From Myxococcales bacterium (GTDB taxonomy: Bacteria > Myxococcota_A > UBA796 > GCA-2862545): 64,000 bases of DNA. The notes under the pieces were generated by a model. That model had not been told where the DNA came from, ran no database searches, and was given only the letters and a program-made list of their open reading frames with translations. The position numbers and the translations under genes were made by a program. Shown in pieces: positions 17,369 to 26,598 of the stretch (positions are counted from its first letter, which is position 1; every line of letters begins with the position of its first letter). The stretch is taken from NCBI GenBank assembly GCA_019634415.1, contig JAHQVJ010000180.1:39865-103864 (forward strand). Direction: 5' to 3'.

Positions 17369-18885
17369 AGCTTCTCGAAGACGACGTCGTCTGCATACAG
17401 CGACGGGATGGACTCCCCACGGAAGCTGCGCACGCCGATGTTGGAGTTGGGTCTGCGCACCCACAGATCCAGCACCGGTCGCTCCGGATCTGCCGGATCG
17501 AACTCCACGAGCCGCAGCGACACGAGCTCCTGCTCCTGGTTCAGTGCGTCGACGTAGGCGAAGTTGGCCAGCACGTTGCCGGTCTGCAACAGCGGATCGG
17601 CGTCTCCCATGCGCGACACCTGCATCTCGGGTCCTGGGGGGTGGTACGACCAGGCTTCTTCCACCGTCATCGTGGCTTCGTCGATGCGGTAGGCGACCAC
17701 CCGGCTCGCCCAATCCGTGGAGCTTCCCGCCTCGTAGGGCGTGCGGCCGTGGTTGTGGTTGTCGAAGAGCAGCAGCAGGCCATCGGCGTCGAAGGCGGGC
17801 GCGTGGGCGTGGTAGTGCCACCGTCCGCCTCCCGTCATCTCGAGGAGGTAGGGTGCGTGGGCGTCCGACCAGCCCGCCGGATCCCCCAGGATCCAGACGA
17901 GCTGTCCGGTCTCGTCGAGCTTGATCACGGCGTCCTGGTGTCGCAGGCTCACCAGCACCCCCCCGTCGGGATCTGGGATCACCGCGTTGGCGTGCGTCCA
18001 GTCCAGGCCGTTGAGGGTGGTCTCGAGGGAGCCGAAGCCGATGCGCGAGTCGTCGAGCACGTCGGCGAGGGGGAAGTCCCAGATCAGCGAACCATCGGCG
18101 GCGAAGCGGATCACGCGGCTGGTGGTCAGGTCCGCCTGCCGGTAGACGGCCGCGTCGAGGTCGTAGCTGTCGGGGTAGGCCGGGCTCGTGTGGAGGTAGT
18201 TGGTGAGGCTCAAGAACGAGCCGTCCCCGAAGGGGTACAGCTCGTGGTGGGCGCCGTTCGCCTCCAGCACGATGGAGTCGGGGGCGGTGCTGTCCGGAGA
18301 CCAGCGGCGGATCACCCGCCGCAGGAAGTCCACCTCCGACGGCACCGTGGAGCTGCGGATGCCCACCAGCGTTCCCTCGGGCGTCATGCGCACGTCGGAG
18401 AAGCCATCGTCGACGGCGAGCCAGGCCACCTCGAGGTCGTCGATGTCCCAAGCCACCAGCATGTCGAAGCCGTCGTCTCCGATGCCACGCACGTTGGCGA
18501 GTCGGTAGCCGGGCTCGGCGCGCTCCGGGTCGTGCGCCCGCACGTCGACGATCCCGAAGTCCTCTTCGGGGACGGGGATGGTCTGCACCGTGAGCTGGCC
18601 GGCCTCCGTCGTGCGGCCGAGCGTATCGAGCAGGCGGACGTCCACCGTCCAGGTGCGGTCGGCCTTCAGCCCCAACAGCGCCACCTCGTGATCGGTGCGC
18701 ACCTCGGGCCAGCGAACGCGGAAGCGCTCGTCGTCGGCCGTGGCCACCACCTCGAGCTGACTCGGCGCGTCGGTGGTGACGGTGAGCAGTCGCGCCAGAG
18801 GCACGCCCTCCTGCTCCTCGAGGCGGGGTGGCTCCACCACCTGGACGGAGGGAGCGCAGGCGATCACGAGGGCGAGGGTCGTCAT
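17365..18885 (-). CDS. Arylsulfotransferase-like lipoprotein (first of tandem pair)
   Basis: A 506-residue protein with an unusually short type II signal ending LVIAC (Cys10). Its architecture matches the paralogue downstream: an Ig-like N-terminal domain, then an ASST propeller with DWTHANAVIPDPDGG, VSLRHQDAVIKLDETGQLVW and HYHAHAPAFDADG followed by FDNHNHG. Conservation of the His/Arg pattern in both copies argues that both are functional. No Shine-Dalgarno is visible before the ATG; instead TACCCT lies 8 bases upstream, so the message may be leaderless. It heads the run ASST-ASST-permease-barrel-lipoprotein. Confidence 0.85.
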   Translation of the reverse strand: MTTLALVIACAPSVQVVEPPRLEEQEGVPLARLLTVTTDAPSQLEVVATADDERFRVRWPEVRTDHEVALLGLKADRTWTVDVRLLDTLGRTTEAGQLTVQTIPVPEEDFGIVDVRAHDPERAEPGYRLANVRGIGDDGFDMLVAWDIDDLEVAWLAVDDGFSDVRMTPEGTLVGIRSSTVPSEVDFLRRVIRRWSPDSTAPDSIVLEANGAHHELYPFGDGSFLSLTNYLHTSPAYPDSYDLDAAVYRQADLTTSRVIRFAADGSLIWDFPLADVLDDSRIGFGSLETTLNGLDWTHANAVIPDPDGGVLVSLRHQDAVIKLDETGQLVWILGDPAGWSDAHAPYLLEMTGGGRWHYHAHAPAFDADGLLLLFDNHNHGRTPYEAGSSTDWASRVVAYRIDEATMTVEEAWSYHPPGPEMQVSRMGDADPLLQTGNVLANFAYVDALNQEQELVSLRLVEFDPADPERPVLDLWVRRPNSNIGVRSFRGESIPSLYADDVVFEKL

Positions 18886-18893
18886 GGGGGTGC

Positions 18894-18899
18894 AGGGTA
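18894..18899 (-). promoter_or_regulatory. Putative -10 box (TACCCT) for the arylsulfotransferase operon
   Basis: On the minus strand TACCCT ends 8 bases before the ATG at 18885 and no ribosome binding site lies closer. The same hexamer precedes the TIGR02147 gene at the same distance. Confidence 0.35.
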
Positions 18900-18945
18900 C
18901 CTTCCCGGGGGCTCGACTCGCGACACCCCGGTGCGTCGGGCCCGC

Positions 18946-19479
18946 TCAGCGCGGCTCTTGCTCCACCACCGTGCTGCGCATCAAGCCCTCCAAGAAGGCC
19001 TCTTGCAGCTCTGGTTCCTCCGAGTTGAGGAAGGTGGTGCCTGGCTCTGCCAGGCTCGCGACGTCTTCGAGCCACCACGTGTCGCCGAGGTGGAGCCGGT
19101 AGCGCTGTCCCCACCGCGCGGCGAAGCCCGCCCCGATCTCCAGATCGAAGCCATCCGACACCAGCGTGGTCACCTCGTCGCCCTCGTCGAAGCGAACGGT
19201 GAACCGGTCCACGACGAAGAACAGACCGCAGTGCTCCCCGATGGGGAGACCCAGCGAGTCCTCCGACTCGGCGCCGTCGAAGAAGAACGTCGTGGGCCCC
19301 AAGGGCAGGGGAGGGTCGTCGCAGTCGGTGACGTGCACCTCGAGTGCGTCGAGCTGCCCGCCTCTGGCGTGCTGGATGTCGTTGTCGATCAGGCGGGCGT
19401 TCATGCTGGGGTTGCCGACGAAGGTGCCCGACGAGGGGTCGGCACAGGCAGCCAGGAGCATCACCAGGGCAGGTCTCAT
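18946..19479 (-). CDS. Small lipoprotein partner of the TIGR02147 gene
   Basis: A 177-residue protein with a type II signal ending LLAAC (Cys12), followed by SGTFVGNPS, a motif I associate with small myxobacterial lipoproteins of unknown function. The rest is beta-rich with Asp-Cys-Asp and FFFDGAES segments. The ATG overlaps the TGA of the upstream TIGR02147 regulator (ATGA), so the two proteins are translated as a coupled pair. The chosen start gives a clean signal peptide; the longer upstream frame lies inside the regulator gene. Function unknown. Confidence 0.75.
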   Translation of the reverse strand: MRPALVMLLAACADPSSGTFVGNPSMNARLIDNDIQHARGGQLDALEVHVTDCDDPPLPLGPTTFFFDGAESEDSLGLPIGEHCGLFFVVDRFTVRFDEGDEVTTLVSDGFDLEIGAGFAARWGQRYRLHLGDTWWLEDVASLAEPGTTFLNSEEPELQEAFLEGLMRSTVVEQEPR

Positions 19480-20324
19480 GGGGCGGACTCCTCGCGGCGG
19501 CCGGTCAAGGGGAAGATCTGCAGGCTCATCTGCACCACGCGATCGGCGTCCTCGGCGCTGGCGTCGCACAGGTGCATCCTGCGCTCGAGGAAGGCGTTGG
19601 CTTCGGCCTTCAAGGTGTCCATGAGGGACTCGGGTACCCCCACCGTCACCGAGAGCAGGTGTCGCTCGGTGCCGGGGAAGCGCTCGATGGACTCCGCAGC
19701 CAGCTGCAAGGCGCCGCGGTAGTAGTTGATGACGGCGAGCCGCTCCACCTCGGGTGCCGTGACGACGCTCGCGTCGGTGGCGACCAGGGTGTCGTCCTCC
19801 TCCACGAGCAGGCCGAGCTCCAGCAGCGTCTGCAGCCCCTTGCGCGCCTCCGACTCGGTGATGCGAGGGCGCAGCTGGTCGGCCACCCAGGCCGGATCGG
19901 ACCGGAAGTCGGGTCGACGGGCGAGCTCCCGGATGGCGGGAAGCGTCCAGCTAGACAGGTAGCGAAACGCGTCGTGCTCGATGCGGCGGGCCTCTCGGAA
20001 GCGCCGCGTGGCGCAGATCTGCTCCCACGCCTCGTTGCGTGCGTCGGCGTGCTTGGCCTGATCCAACGCCACGAGCAGTCGGAAGAACTGGGCCTCTCCC
20101 GCGCGAAGGCCGAGGCCGCGCACGAAGGACTCCGTGGTGCGCTCGGTGAGGTTGCGCCGCCCCTCGATGACGTGATGCAGCAGGGAGGGGTTCTTCTGAT
20201 CGCACAGCCTGGCGAACAGCCGATGGCTGAAGCGGGGATTGAGCGTCTTCTTGGCTCCGAACCAGTCGGAGAGGTAGCGCCGATAGTCGAGGTAGGCGTA
20301 GGGGCTTGGGAGGGTGGGACGCAT
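19476..20324 (-). CDS. TIGR02147-family (DUF4423-like) regulator
   Basis: A 282-residue protein. The N-terminus PSPYAYLDYRRYLSDWFGAKK followed by NPRFSHRLFARLCDQKNPSLL and VIEGRRNLT is diagnostic of the TIGR02147 family, which has a helix-turn-helix-like N-terminus and a DUF4423 C-terminal domain and occurs in Fibrobacter, Bdellovibrio and Myxococcota. Its biochemical role is not established. ATG 20324 is chosen because the family motif starts a few residues later; a TTG at 20387 is possible. It is coupled by ATGA to the lipoprotein gene downstream. TACCCT lies 8 bases upstream and there is no Shine-Dalgarno. Confidence 0.85.
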   Translation of the reverse strand: MRPTLPSPYAYLDYRRYLSDWFGAKKTLNPRFSHRLFARLCDQKNPSLLHHVIEGRRNLTERTTESFVRGLGLRAGEAQFFRLLVALDQAKHADARNEAWEQICATRRFREARRIEHDAFRYLSSWTLPAIRELARRPDFRSDPAWVADQLRPRITESEARKGLQTLLELGLLVEEDDTLVATDASVVTAPEVERLAVINYYRGALQLAAESIERFPGTERHLLSVTVGVPESLMDTLKAEANAFLERRMHLCDASAEDADRVVQMSLQIFPLTGRREESAP

Positions 20325-20332
20325 GTGTCTGA

Positions 20333-20338
20333 AGGGTA
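20333..20338 (-). promoter_or_regulatory. Putative -10 box (TACCCT) for the TIGR02147 gene
   Basis: TACCCT on the minus strand ends 8 bases before the ATG at 20324, in the AT-richer divergent intergenic region 20325-20482. No other promoter element there is convincing. Confidence 0.35.
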
Positions 20339-20482
20339 GTGGATACGCCAGTGCCTCACAATGAGCTTCTGCACTGATCGTATTCAAGACGCCAACAGAG
20401 CCGGGCCCGATTGCTCCGTTGTGGTGAATACACCCTCCTCAAGTGCTCCGGGGTTGTGCCGAACGGTGGGGCTGGAGCTCGG

Positions 20483-20860
20483 ATGCCAGCAGATCCTCCT
20501 GACTTCACCGACCTCGTCCCCACGGAGGCGCCGGCGCCACGCAGGCAGGCGATGACCTTCAGTGCGCCCGTCGAGAGCCCCTTCGACGCACCGCCCCTCC
20601 CGTTCCACCACACGCCGCAGCCAGCGCAGCGCATGGCGCGCTACGTGCCGCAGGACGTCTATGGGCAGCCCGTCGGGCGCCGAGAGACGGACACGCCGGC
20701 CGAGCCCGAGGGCCCGACCGGCGTGCGTGAGCTGAATCCGATGCCGCCTCGCACCGGCTTCGTCAACCCCGGCGTGGTGGTGGCGGTGGGGGTGACGCTG
20801 CTCGTGAGCGCGCTCGTCGCCCTGATGGAGCTGTACGAGGCCGGACGGATCCAGCTGTAG
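20483..20860 (+). CDS. Small tail-anchored membrane protein, unknown function
   Basis: A 125-residue protein: a Pro-rich, probably disordered N-terminal ~90 residues, then one membrane helix (about 96-117, VVVAVGVTLLVSALVALM) and a short tail. GGAG lies 5 bases before the ATG. The pseudokinase gene begins 63 bases downstream on the same strand, so the two may be co-transcribed. No family recognised. Confidence 0.6.
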   Translation: MPADPPDFTDLVPTEAPAPRRQAMTFSAPVESPFDAPPLPFHHTPQPAQRMARYVPQDVYGQPVGRRETDTPAEPEGPTGVRELNPMPPRTGFVNPGVVVAVGVTLLVSALVALMELYEAGRIQL

Positions 20861-20891
20861 CGCTTCGATGTGACCGTCCATCTGCCGCAGG

Positions 20892-20904
20892 TGTCTTGAA
20901 GACA
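20892..20904 (+). repeat. Short inverted repeat upstream of the pseudokinase gene
   Basis: TGTCTT and AAGACA flank a single G, 19 bases before the ATG at 20924. It could be an operator; short enough to be chance. Confidence 0.2.
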
Positions 20905-20923
20905 TGGGCCAGGAGGACGGACC

Positions 20924-22294
20924 ATGGATCCTACGGCATCTCAGTGCGGCAGCCACGTCGACCCGACCGCGATGGAGGGGTCGGCCGATGGGCTTAGCCT
21001 CGCGACGGTCCTTCGCGCTCAGCGGCTCTCCTGGGAGGAGATCGACGGGTTGGTGCCGGGCATCCTGGCGGTCGTGTCGGCGGCCCACCTGCGCGGCTGC
21101 GCTCATCGTGATCTGGAGCCAGGCGACGTCTGGCTCGTCATGACCGAGTCTGGTCTGCAGCCCAGCGTGTCGGGCTTCGCGATGGACGAGGGCACTCGGA
21201 GCGAGGGAGTGTCGAGGGACGTCTTCGCCCTGGGGCGCCTCTTGTTCGAGATGGTGACGGGTCGGCCGTTCGAGCCATCGGACCCACCGCAGTCGGCACG
21301 AGAGCTGGCTCCTCGGGCTCCCGAACGCATGATGCGAGCCATCGAGGCATGCCTTCGCGCAGATCCCCGGCAGCGGCCGACGGTCGACGGAGTCGCGGAG
21401 ATGTGGGGGGCGGACCTGTCCACGGTGCCCCCCATCCGCACGGCGCAGCCCTCCCTGCGCCGTGACCTGGGGCCGACGCTGGTTCCCTGCCCGTCGGTGC
21501 AGCGGCGCCAGGCACCGCCGCCCGAGGTAGCCCCGCAGCTCGTGGTGGGGCTCGTGCTCTCGGCGATGGCCCCGTTGGTCGCCTTGGCCATTGGGAGCGC
21601 ATCGATCCGCTCTGGCGAGGCGAGATCTACTCGGGGGGAGCCGGTCCTTGCTCCCGTCTCGGTGGCCGTCGCGGAGGTTCCGCTGCTCCCCCTCGTGAGC
21701 CAGCAGCCGTCGCCGGCGCCGTTTGTGAGCGCGCCGCCAGCGCCGCTCGCCCCCCCGGCTCCGCCGGCGCTGGAGCCGCGAGCGGAGGTCGAGGAACCCC
21801 TCGTTCGCGAGCCCGAGACGCTCGGCAGCGCGCAGCCCAAGGAGCGTATCGCCGAGGCCAGGGCCCTCGCCGAGAGGCCCGACGACCCGGGCGCCGTGGC
21901 CCAGCTGATCCACATCGCGAGGACCGATCCGGCCCGGAGCGTCCGTCGCGAGGTCTTCGAGATCTCGCTGTCCCTGTACGACAGCGGCCGGCACGAGCTC
22001 GAGCCGGCCCTGCTCTGGCAGATGGCCAACGGCAGGGAGCGGATGGCGATTCGGGCGACGGAAGCCTACGGACGCTCGGGCGACGATCCCACGAAGCTGT
22101 GGAGTGCTCTTCGGCACGCCACACCCAAGGTGCGACGGGTGGCACTCAAGGTCCTGCCCCAGGTCGCACGTCGGTCGTCGTCGTCGAACGTGGACTACGG
22201 CGCGCTCCTCGGGCCGTTGCTGGAAGCGGACCAGCCGGGATCGATCCAGCGGCTCGCGCAAGACACGCAGCGCGAGGTCGCCGCGCGTCTCTGA
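20924..22294 (+). CDS. Degenerate Ser/Thr kinase (pseudokinase) lacking the N-lobe, with HEAT-like C-terminus
   Basis: A 456-residue protein with AGGAGG 7 bases before the ATG. After ~25 residues it enters a kinase C-lobe with no Gly loop or ATP-binding Lys in front of it. The catalytic loop reads H61-R-D-L-E-P-G-D, so the Lys is Glu and the Asn is Asp, and DFG is replaced by SGF. The later C-lobe pattern (DVFALGRLLFEMVTG, DPRQRPT) is intact, so the fold is recognisable but catalysis is very unlikely. A membrane helix follows at about 206-228, then a Pro/Ala-rich linker and a helical repeat region resembling HEAT repeats. This suggests a membrane-bound binding or scaffold protein (inferred). 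Confidence 0.8.
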   Translation: MDPTASQCGSHVDPTAMEGSADGLSLATVLRAQRLSWEEIDGLVPGILAVVSAAHLRGCAHRDLEPGDVWLVMTESGLQPSVSGFAMDEGTRSEGVSRDVFALGRLLFEMVTGRPFEPSDPPQSARELAPRAPERMMRAIEACLRADPRQRPTVDGVAEMWGADLSTVPPIRTAQPSLRRDLGPTLVPCPSVQRRQAPPPEVAPQLVVGLVLSAMAPLVALAIGSASIRSGEARSTRGEPVLAPVSVAVAEVPLLPLVSQQPSPAPFVSAPPAPLAPPAPPALEPRAEVEEPLVREPETLGSAQPKERIAEARALAERPDDPGAVAQLIHIARTDPARSVRREVFEISLSLYDSGRHELEPALLWQMANGRERMAIRATEAYGRSGDDPTKLWSALRHATPKVRRVALKVLPQVARRSSSSNVDYGALLGPLLEADQPGSIQRLAQDTQREVAARL

Positions 22295-22300
22295 GCGATG

Positions 22301-22331
22301 GCGCCGGTCCATCCTCGAGATGAACCGGCGC
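22301..22331. terminator. Hairpin between convergent genes (probable bidirectional terminator)
   Basis: GCGCCGGT (22301-22308) pairs with ACCGGCGC (22324-22331), extended inward by five pairs including one G-T, around a 5-base loop. It lies between the pseudokinase stop and the tuf stop. No U-run follows. Confidence 0.5.
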
Positions 22332-22336
22332 TTCGA

Positions 22337-23530
<1,194 letters not shown>

Positions 23531-23536
23531 CGAGGG

Positions 23537-23559
23537 CCTCCTGGCTCCCAACGGGAGCC
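23537..23559 (-). promoter_or_regulatory. Leader hairpin abutting the tuf ribosome binding site
   Basis: On the minus strand GGCTCCC-GTT-GGGAGCC (23559-23543) is a perfect 7-bp stem with a 3-base loop, followed at once by the AGGAGG ribosome binding site (23542-23537). A hairpin touching the Shine-Dalgarno could modulate ribosome access; regulation is inferred. Confidence 0.35.
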
Positions 23560-23585
23560 GTGCGGATGGTGAGAGGCCCGAGGAG

Positions 23586-23624
23586 ACGAAAAAGCCCCCT
23601 CGGGCGGATGCCGGAGGGGGCTTT
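23586..23624 (-). terminator. Rho-independent terminator or attenuator upstream of tuf
   Basis: AAAGCCCCCT (23591-23600) and AGGGGGCTTT (23615-23624) form a perfect 10-bp stem with a short inner CGG/CCG pairing. Read on the minus strand it ends in a TTTTT run. It lies 104 bases downstream of the membrane protein stop and only about 55 bases before the tuf start, so it either ends the upstream transcript or attenuates tuf. Confidence 0.75.
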
Positions 23625-23728
23625 CGAAACGCGGCGTTCAGTGCCTGTTCAAGTGCCTCCCCCGGCGCACGGGTCCAAGTCCAACAACGATGCGTTGGGC
23701 AAGGACACGTAGACGGAGGGCAGCAGGA

Positions 23729-24298
23729 TCATGATGGAAGAGGCGTAACGTGGCCGGTGGCTCGCCTCAACGTGGGCACGAGCTGTTCGATGGACGAGGC
23801 GATGGACTGCAGGCTCGACGCCTCGTCTCCATCGGCGGCCACGGTGATGCGTCCGCTGTGGTGGTGAACCTCCAGCTGAGCACGGTGAAGCGGACCCCAT
23901 CCCGAGCCCCCCACCCGCACGGCGGTGATGGAGGACGTGGGGATCTGCTCGCGGGGGCCGAGCCGAATCGAATGAGGGGTGACGCGAACCTGCCGCAGCC
24001 GCGTTCGGGCCCCCACGTCCCAGGCGATGGCGAGCGCCATCACCGCGAGCTGCACCACGCCCCAGCTGCCGAGCACCCACCGACCGGCGGTGGCCTGACC
24101 CCACCCCACGGTGAGCCCCCACAGCCAGGTCGCCAGCACCACCTCCGTGGACAGCTCCACGATCGTGGACAGCACCAGCTGGAACACGGGGGAGCGGGAT
24201 CGAACTCTCCAGGTGAACCCTGCGAAGTCGTGGTCCACGCGGGCGGGCTCGGGGCCGAGCCCCCGCGACAGGGCGCGCCAAGAGAGCGTTGCGAGCAT
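23729..24298 (-). CDS. Membrane protein with a bacterial PH-like domain
   Basis: A 189-residue protein. Two hydrophobic helices (about 40-60 and 72-92) are followed by a beta-rich segment (VRVTPHSIRLGPREQIPTSS, ITVAADGDEASSL) like the small membrane-associated PH (YdbT/DUF304-type) domains. ATG 24298 is chosen; GTG 24304 with GGGGGG 4 bases upstream is an alternative. A similar arrangement occurs in the protein at 32942-33742. It is divergent from the pseudokinase gene at 24462; the 163-base gap between them is AT-richer than average but shows no clear promoter consensus. Confidence 0.7.
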   Translation of the reverse strand: MLATLSWRALSRGLGPEPARVDHDFAGFTWRVRSRSPVFQLVLSTIVELSTEVVLATWLWGLTVGWGQATAGRWVLGSWGVVQLAVMALAIAWDVGARTRLRQVRVTPHSIRLGPREQIPTSSITAVRVGGSGWGPLHRAQLEVHHHSGRITVAADGDEASSLQSIASSIEQLVPTLRRATGHVTPLPS

Positions 24299-24461
24299 GA
24301 ACACGGCGCCCCCCGATCGTGGACCTGCTTCCGTAACTCAGACTCGGAGATGCGAGCAGAATTATGCCAAATCGCCATGTTCTGCGGATTGGATCCGAGG
24401 TTCGCTCAGGCTCTCTTCGTTAGGTTCGATATGGCCCAGGAGATCCTGCGGCCGAGGCGAC

Positions 24462-25619
24462 ATGACTGCAGTTATTGCCAAATTCTCAGTTTCTGGAATC
24501 CGGCCGGGCACGGTGCTGCAAGGTGGCTGGGTGGTGGAGATGCCGCTGCGTGCGGGCCCCACCGGCGTGGCCTTCCGCTGCTTTCACGACGACGATCCGA
24601 TGCGGAGAGCCACCATCAAGGTGTTCGTGGACACCTACGCCGAGGGATGGAGGCGCTTCAAGCGAGAAGCCCACGTGCTCACGCGCGTGCGCCACCCGCA
24701 CTTGATCCGAGCGGACTCCGCCAGCCTGGACGCGGAGCCCGCCTACTTGGTGCTCCAGCCCTGGGAGGGGCCGGATCTCCGGGCGCTGCTGGCGAACGTG
24801 GGGGCGCTGCCGCTGGCGCAGAGCCTTCGGGTGGCGCGAGATCTCGCGAACCTGCTGGCGCACCTCCACGCGCAGGCGATCTACCATCGCGATCTGCAAC
24901 CAGAGAACATCATCCTGACGGAGTTCGGGCCCCTCGTGGTCCAGATGGGGGTGAGTCGAGACGAGGGATTCGGCATGCTCACCATGCCGGGCACGCGGCT
25001 GGGCGATCTGCGCTACGCACCTCCCGAGTGGGCCAGCGAGCAGCGCAAGAAGCCGCAGCAGTGGGACCTGTACGCCCTGGGGCTCACCTTGCACGCCATG
25101 CTCACCGGGGTGGAGCCCTTCAGCGGGGACGCCTCGCTGAGGGAGTCCGATCGCGTGGTGCGGCTGACCAAGCGCAAGCGCGCCACGCCCCACCTCGATC
25201 CCGGCGAGGCCTTCGACGTGCCCGTGCGCACCCTGGTGCGGTCGCTCACCGATGCCGATCCGGACCGTCGGCCCACCACGGCGCGCGAGGTCCACTTCGC
25301 GCTGGTGGAGCTGCTGGAGTCGATGGGGGAGGATCCCAGGGCGCCCACGGGGCCGGCGCCGGCCTTCGAGGAGCCGTCCAACGAGCCCCCTCCGTCGATC
25401 GACGCGCCCGTGGTCGATGTGTCCCCCTCGCCGCCGACGTTGGTGCCGGCGATGGGCGGAGGCGTGGTGCAGGCGCTCCCCACGCCGCTGCCCCCCGAGC
25501 CCCGCGGATGGCGTCGTCGTCTCGGGACGGTGGTGAGCATGATCCTGTTGGCGGCGGGGCTGGTCACGGGGTTCGCCGCCGGGGCGGTGGTGGCGGCAGC
25601 CATCTGGCTGTTGCTGTAG
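24462..25619 (+). CDS. Degenerate Ser/Thr kinase (pseudokinase) with C-terminal membrane helix
   Basis: A 385-residue protein with GAGG 4 bases before the ATG. The kinase fold is full length, but the Gly loop is degenerate (PLRAGPTGV), the catalytic loop is H142-R-D-L-Q-P-E-N with Gln for the essential Lys, and DFG is Q161-M-G. The ATP-site Lys53 (ATIK) remains, so nucleotide binding is possible while phosphotransfer is doubtful. A Pro-rich linker leads to one or two helices at the end (about 352-384). With the pseudokinase at 20924 it brackets the divergent EF-Tu gene. A role as a regulatory scaffold is inferred. Confidence 0.8.
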   Translation: MTAVIAKFSVSGIRPGTVLQGGWVVEMPLRAGPTGVAFRCFHDDDPMRRATIKVFVDTYAEGWRRFKREAHVLTRVRHPHLIRADSASLDAEPAYLVLQPWEGPDLRALLANVGALPLAQSLRVARDLANLLAHLHAQAIYHRDLQPENIILTEFGPLVVQMGVSRDEGFGMLTMPGTRLGDLRYAPPEWASEQRKKPQQWDLYALGLTLHAMLTGVEPFSGDASLRESDRVVRLTKRKRATPHLDPGEAFDVPVRTLVRSLTDADPDRRPTTAREVHFALVELLESMGEDPRAPTGPAPAFEEPSNEPPPSIDAPVVDVSPSPPTLVPAMGGGVVQALPTPLPPEPRGWRRRLGTVVSMILLAAGLVTGFAAGAVVAAAIWLLL

Positions 25620-25631
25620 CCGCTGCGGGGC

Positions 25632-25637
25632 TATGCT
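25632..25637 (+). promoter_or_regulatory. Putative -10 box (TATGCT) for a leaderless transcript
   Basis: TATGCT ends 6 bases before the GTG at 25644, which has no Shine-Dalgarno. The same hexamer stands 7 bases before the ATG at 29727. Confidence 0.35.
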
Positions 25638-25643
25638 CCCGGC

Positions 25644-26585
25644 GTGCACTGGCTCCTCCATCTGATCCTGGTCGCCCCGGTCCATGCGGCCGAGGTGGAT
25701 CTGAAGATCGTGGCGGAGGACTTCGACCTGTCGGTGGACACGGAGCGTGGCGTCCGCCGCACCCTCACGCGCATGTTCCACACCTACGACGACGTGCTGG
25801 GCTTGGAGCTGCCCGATCCCACCCGGGTGACGGTGCGGCTGGTGGCGGATCGCGAGACCTACGAGCGACGCGCTCGGTCCATCGGGCTGACCCAGCCCAC
25901 CCTGGGCTTCTTCTCTCCACGCCTCGGTGAGGGGGTGGTGTGGCGCAACACCAGCACCCAGGAGATGCGAGCCACGGTGGTCCACGAAGCGAGCCACTTC
26001 GTGATGGCCGTGGGCGGCGCTGGCTATGCGCCCATGTGGGTGCAGGAGGGCATGGCGGAGCTGTTCGAGGGGGCGCGCACGAGCGGAAACGCCATCTACC
26101 TCGACCCTCCGCCGGGTATGGGGGCGTGGCTGCGGGCCCACGCCGACGAGCTTCCGCCGGTGGATCGCCTCATCGGGGAGCAGAACGTGTGGGTCGGTCT
26201 GCCGTCGACGCCCGTGGGTAGTGCCGAGTACGGGGTGGGCTGGTCCATCTGCGCGTTCCTGATGTCGAGCGCTGCAGGCAAGCGCACGCTGGCGGCCATC
26301 CTGCAGACGCGTCGAGGCGGCGAGGCGGGAGCCCTCAGGGCCGTCAACGATCACTTCCCGGGGGGGATCACCCGCATCGACGCCGCCTGGAGGTCTTGGA
26401 TCACGTCCCCGCTGAAGAGCTTGCAGCTGCCCATCGCCACGTCTGCCACCACCGCACCCCCGAACGCCCTCGACGATCGGTGGATCCGCTGCGCCAACGG
26501 CACGTTGATGGCCAAGGGCAGCGGCATGACCTGTGGCCAGTGGAAGGCGGACGACAAGGGTGTGCTGCGGTTCGTGCCCGACTGA
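25644..26585 (+). CDS. Exported HExxH metallopeptidase (DUF1570-like)
   Basis: A 313-residue protein with a signal peptide ending VHAA. H114-E-A-S-H118 followed by WVQEGMAELFE (Glu135) is a gluzincin zinc site of the DUF1570/peptidase MA-like type. The C-terminal ~60 residues include a WIRCANGTLMAKGSGMTCGQW segment with two cysteines that may form a disulfide. Substrate unknown. The GTG start lies 24 bases after the pseudokinase stop. It converges on the beta-lactamase-like gene; a palindrome covers both stop codons. Confidence 0.8.
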   Translation: MHWLLHLILVAPVHAAEVDLKIVAEDFDLSVDTERGVRRTLTRMFHTYDDVLGLELPDPTRVTVRLVADRETYERRARSIGLTQPTLGFFSPRLGEGVVWRNTSTQEMRATVVHEASHFVMAVGGAGYAPMWVQEGMAELFEGARTSGNAIYLDPPPGMGAWLRAHADELPPVDRLIGEQNVWVGLPSTPVGSAEYGVGWSICAFLMSSAAGKRTLAAILQTRRGGEAGALRAVNDHFPGGITRIDAAWRSWITSPLKSLQLPIATSATTAPPNALDDRWIRCANGTLMAKGSGMTCGQWKADDKGVLRFVPD

Positions 26586-26598
26586 CGCCCGGCGTCAG
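26582..26598. terminator. Palindrome covering two convergent stop codons
   Basis: CTGACGCC-C-GGCGTCAG is a perfect inverted repeat containing the TGA of the plus-strand gene and the TGA of the minus-strand gene. It could end both transcripts; there is no U-run. Confidence 0.35.

Noticed and set aside
24422..24436. GGTTCGAT, like a tRNA T-loop
   Set aside because: No acceptor stem, anticodon arm or 3' CCA context around it.
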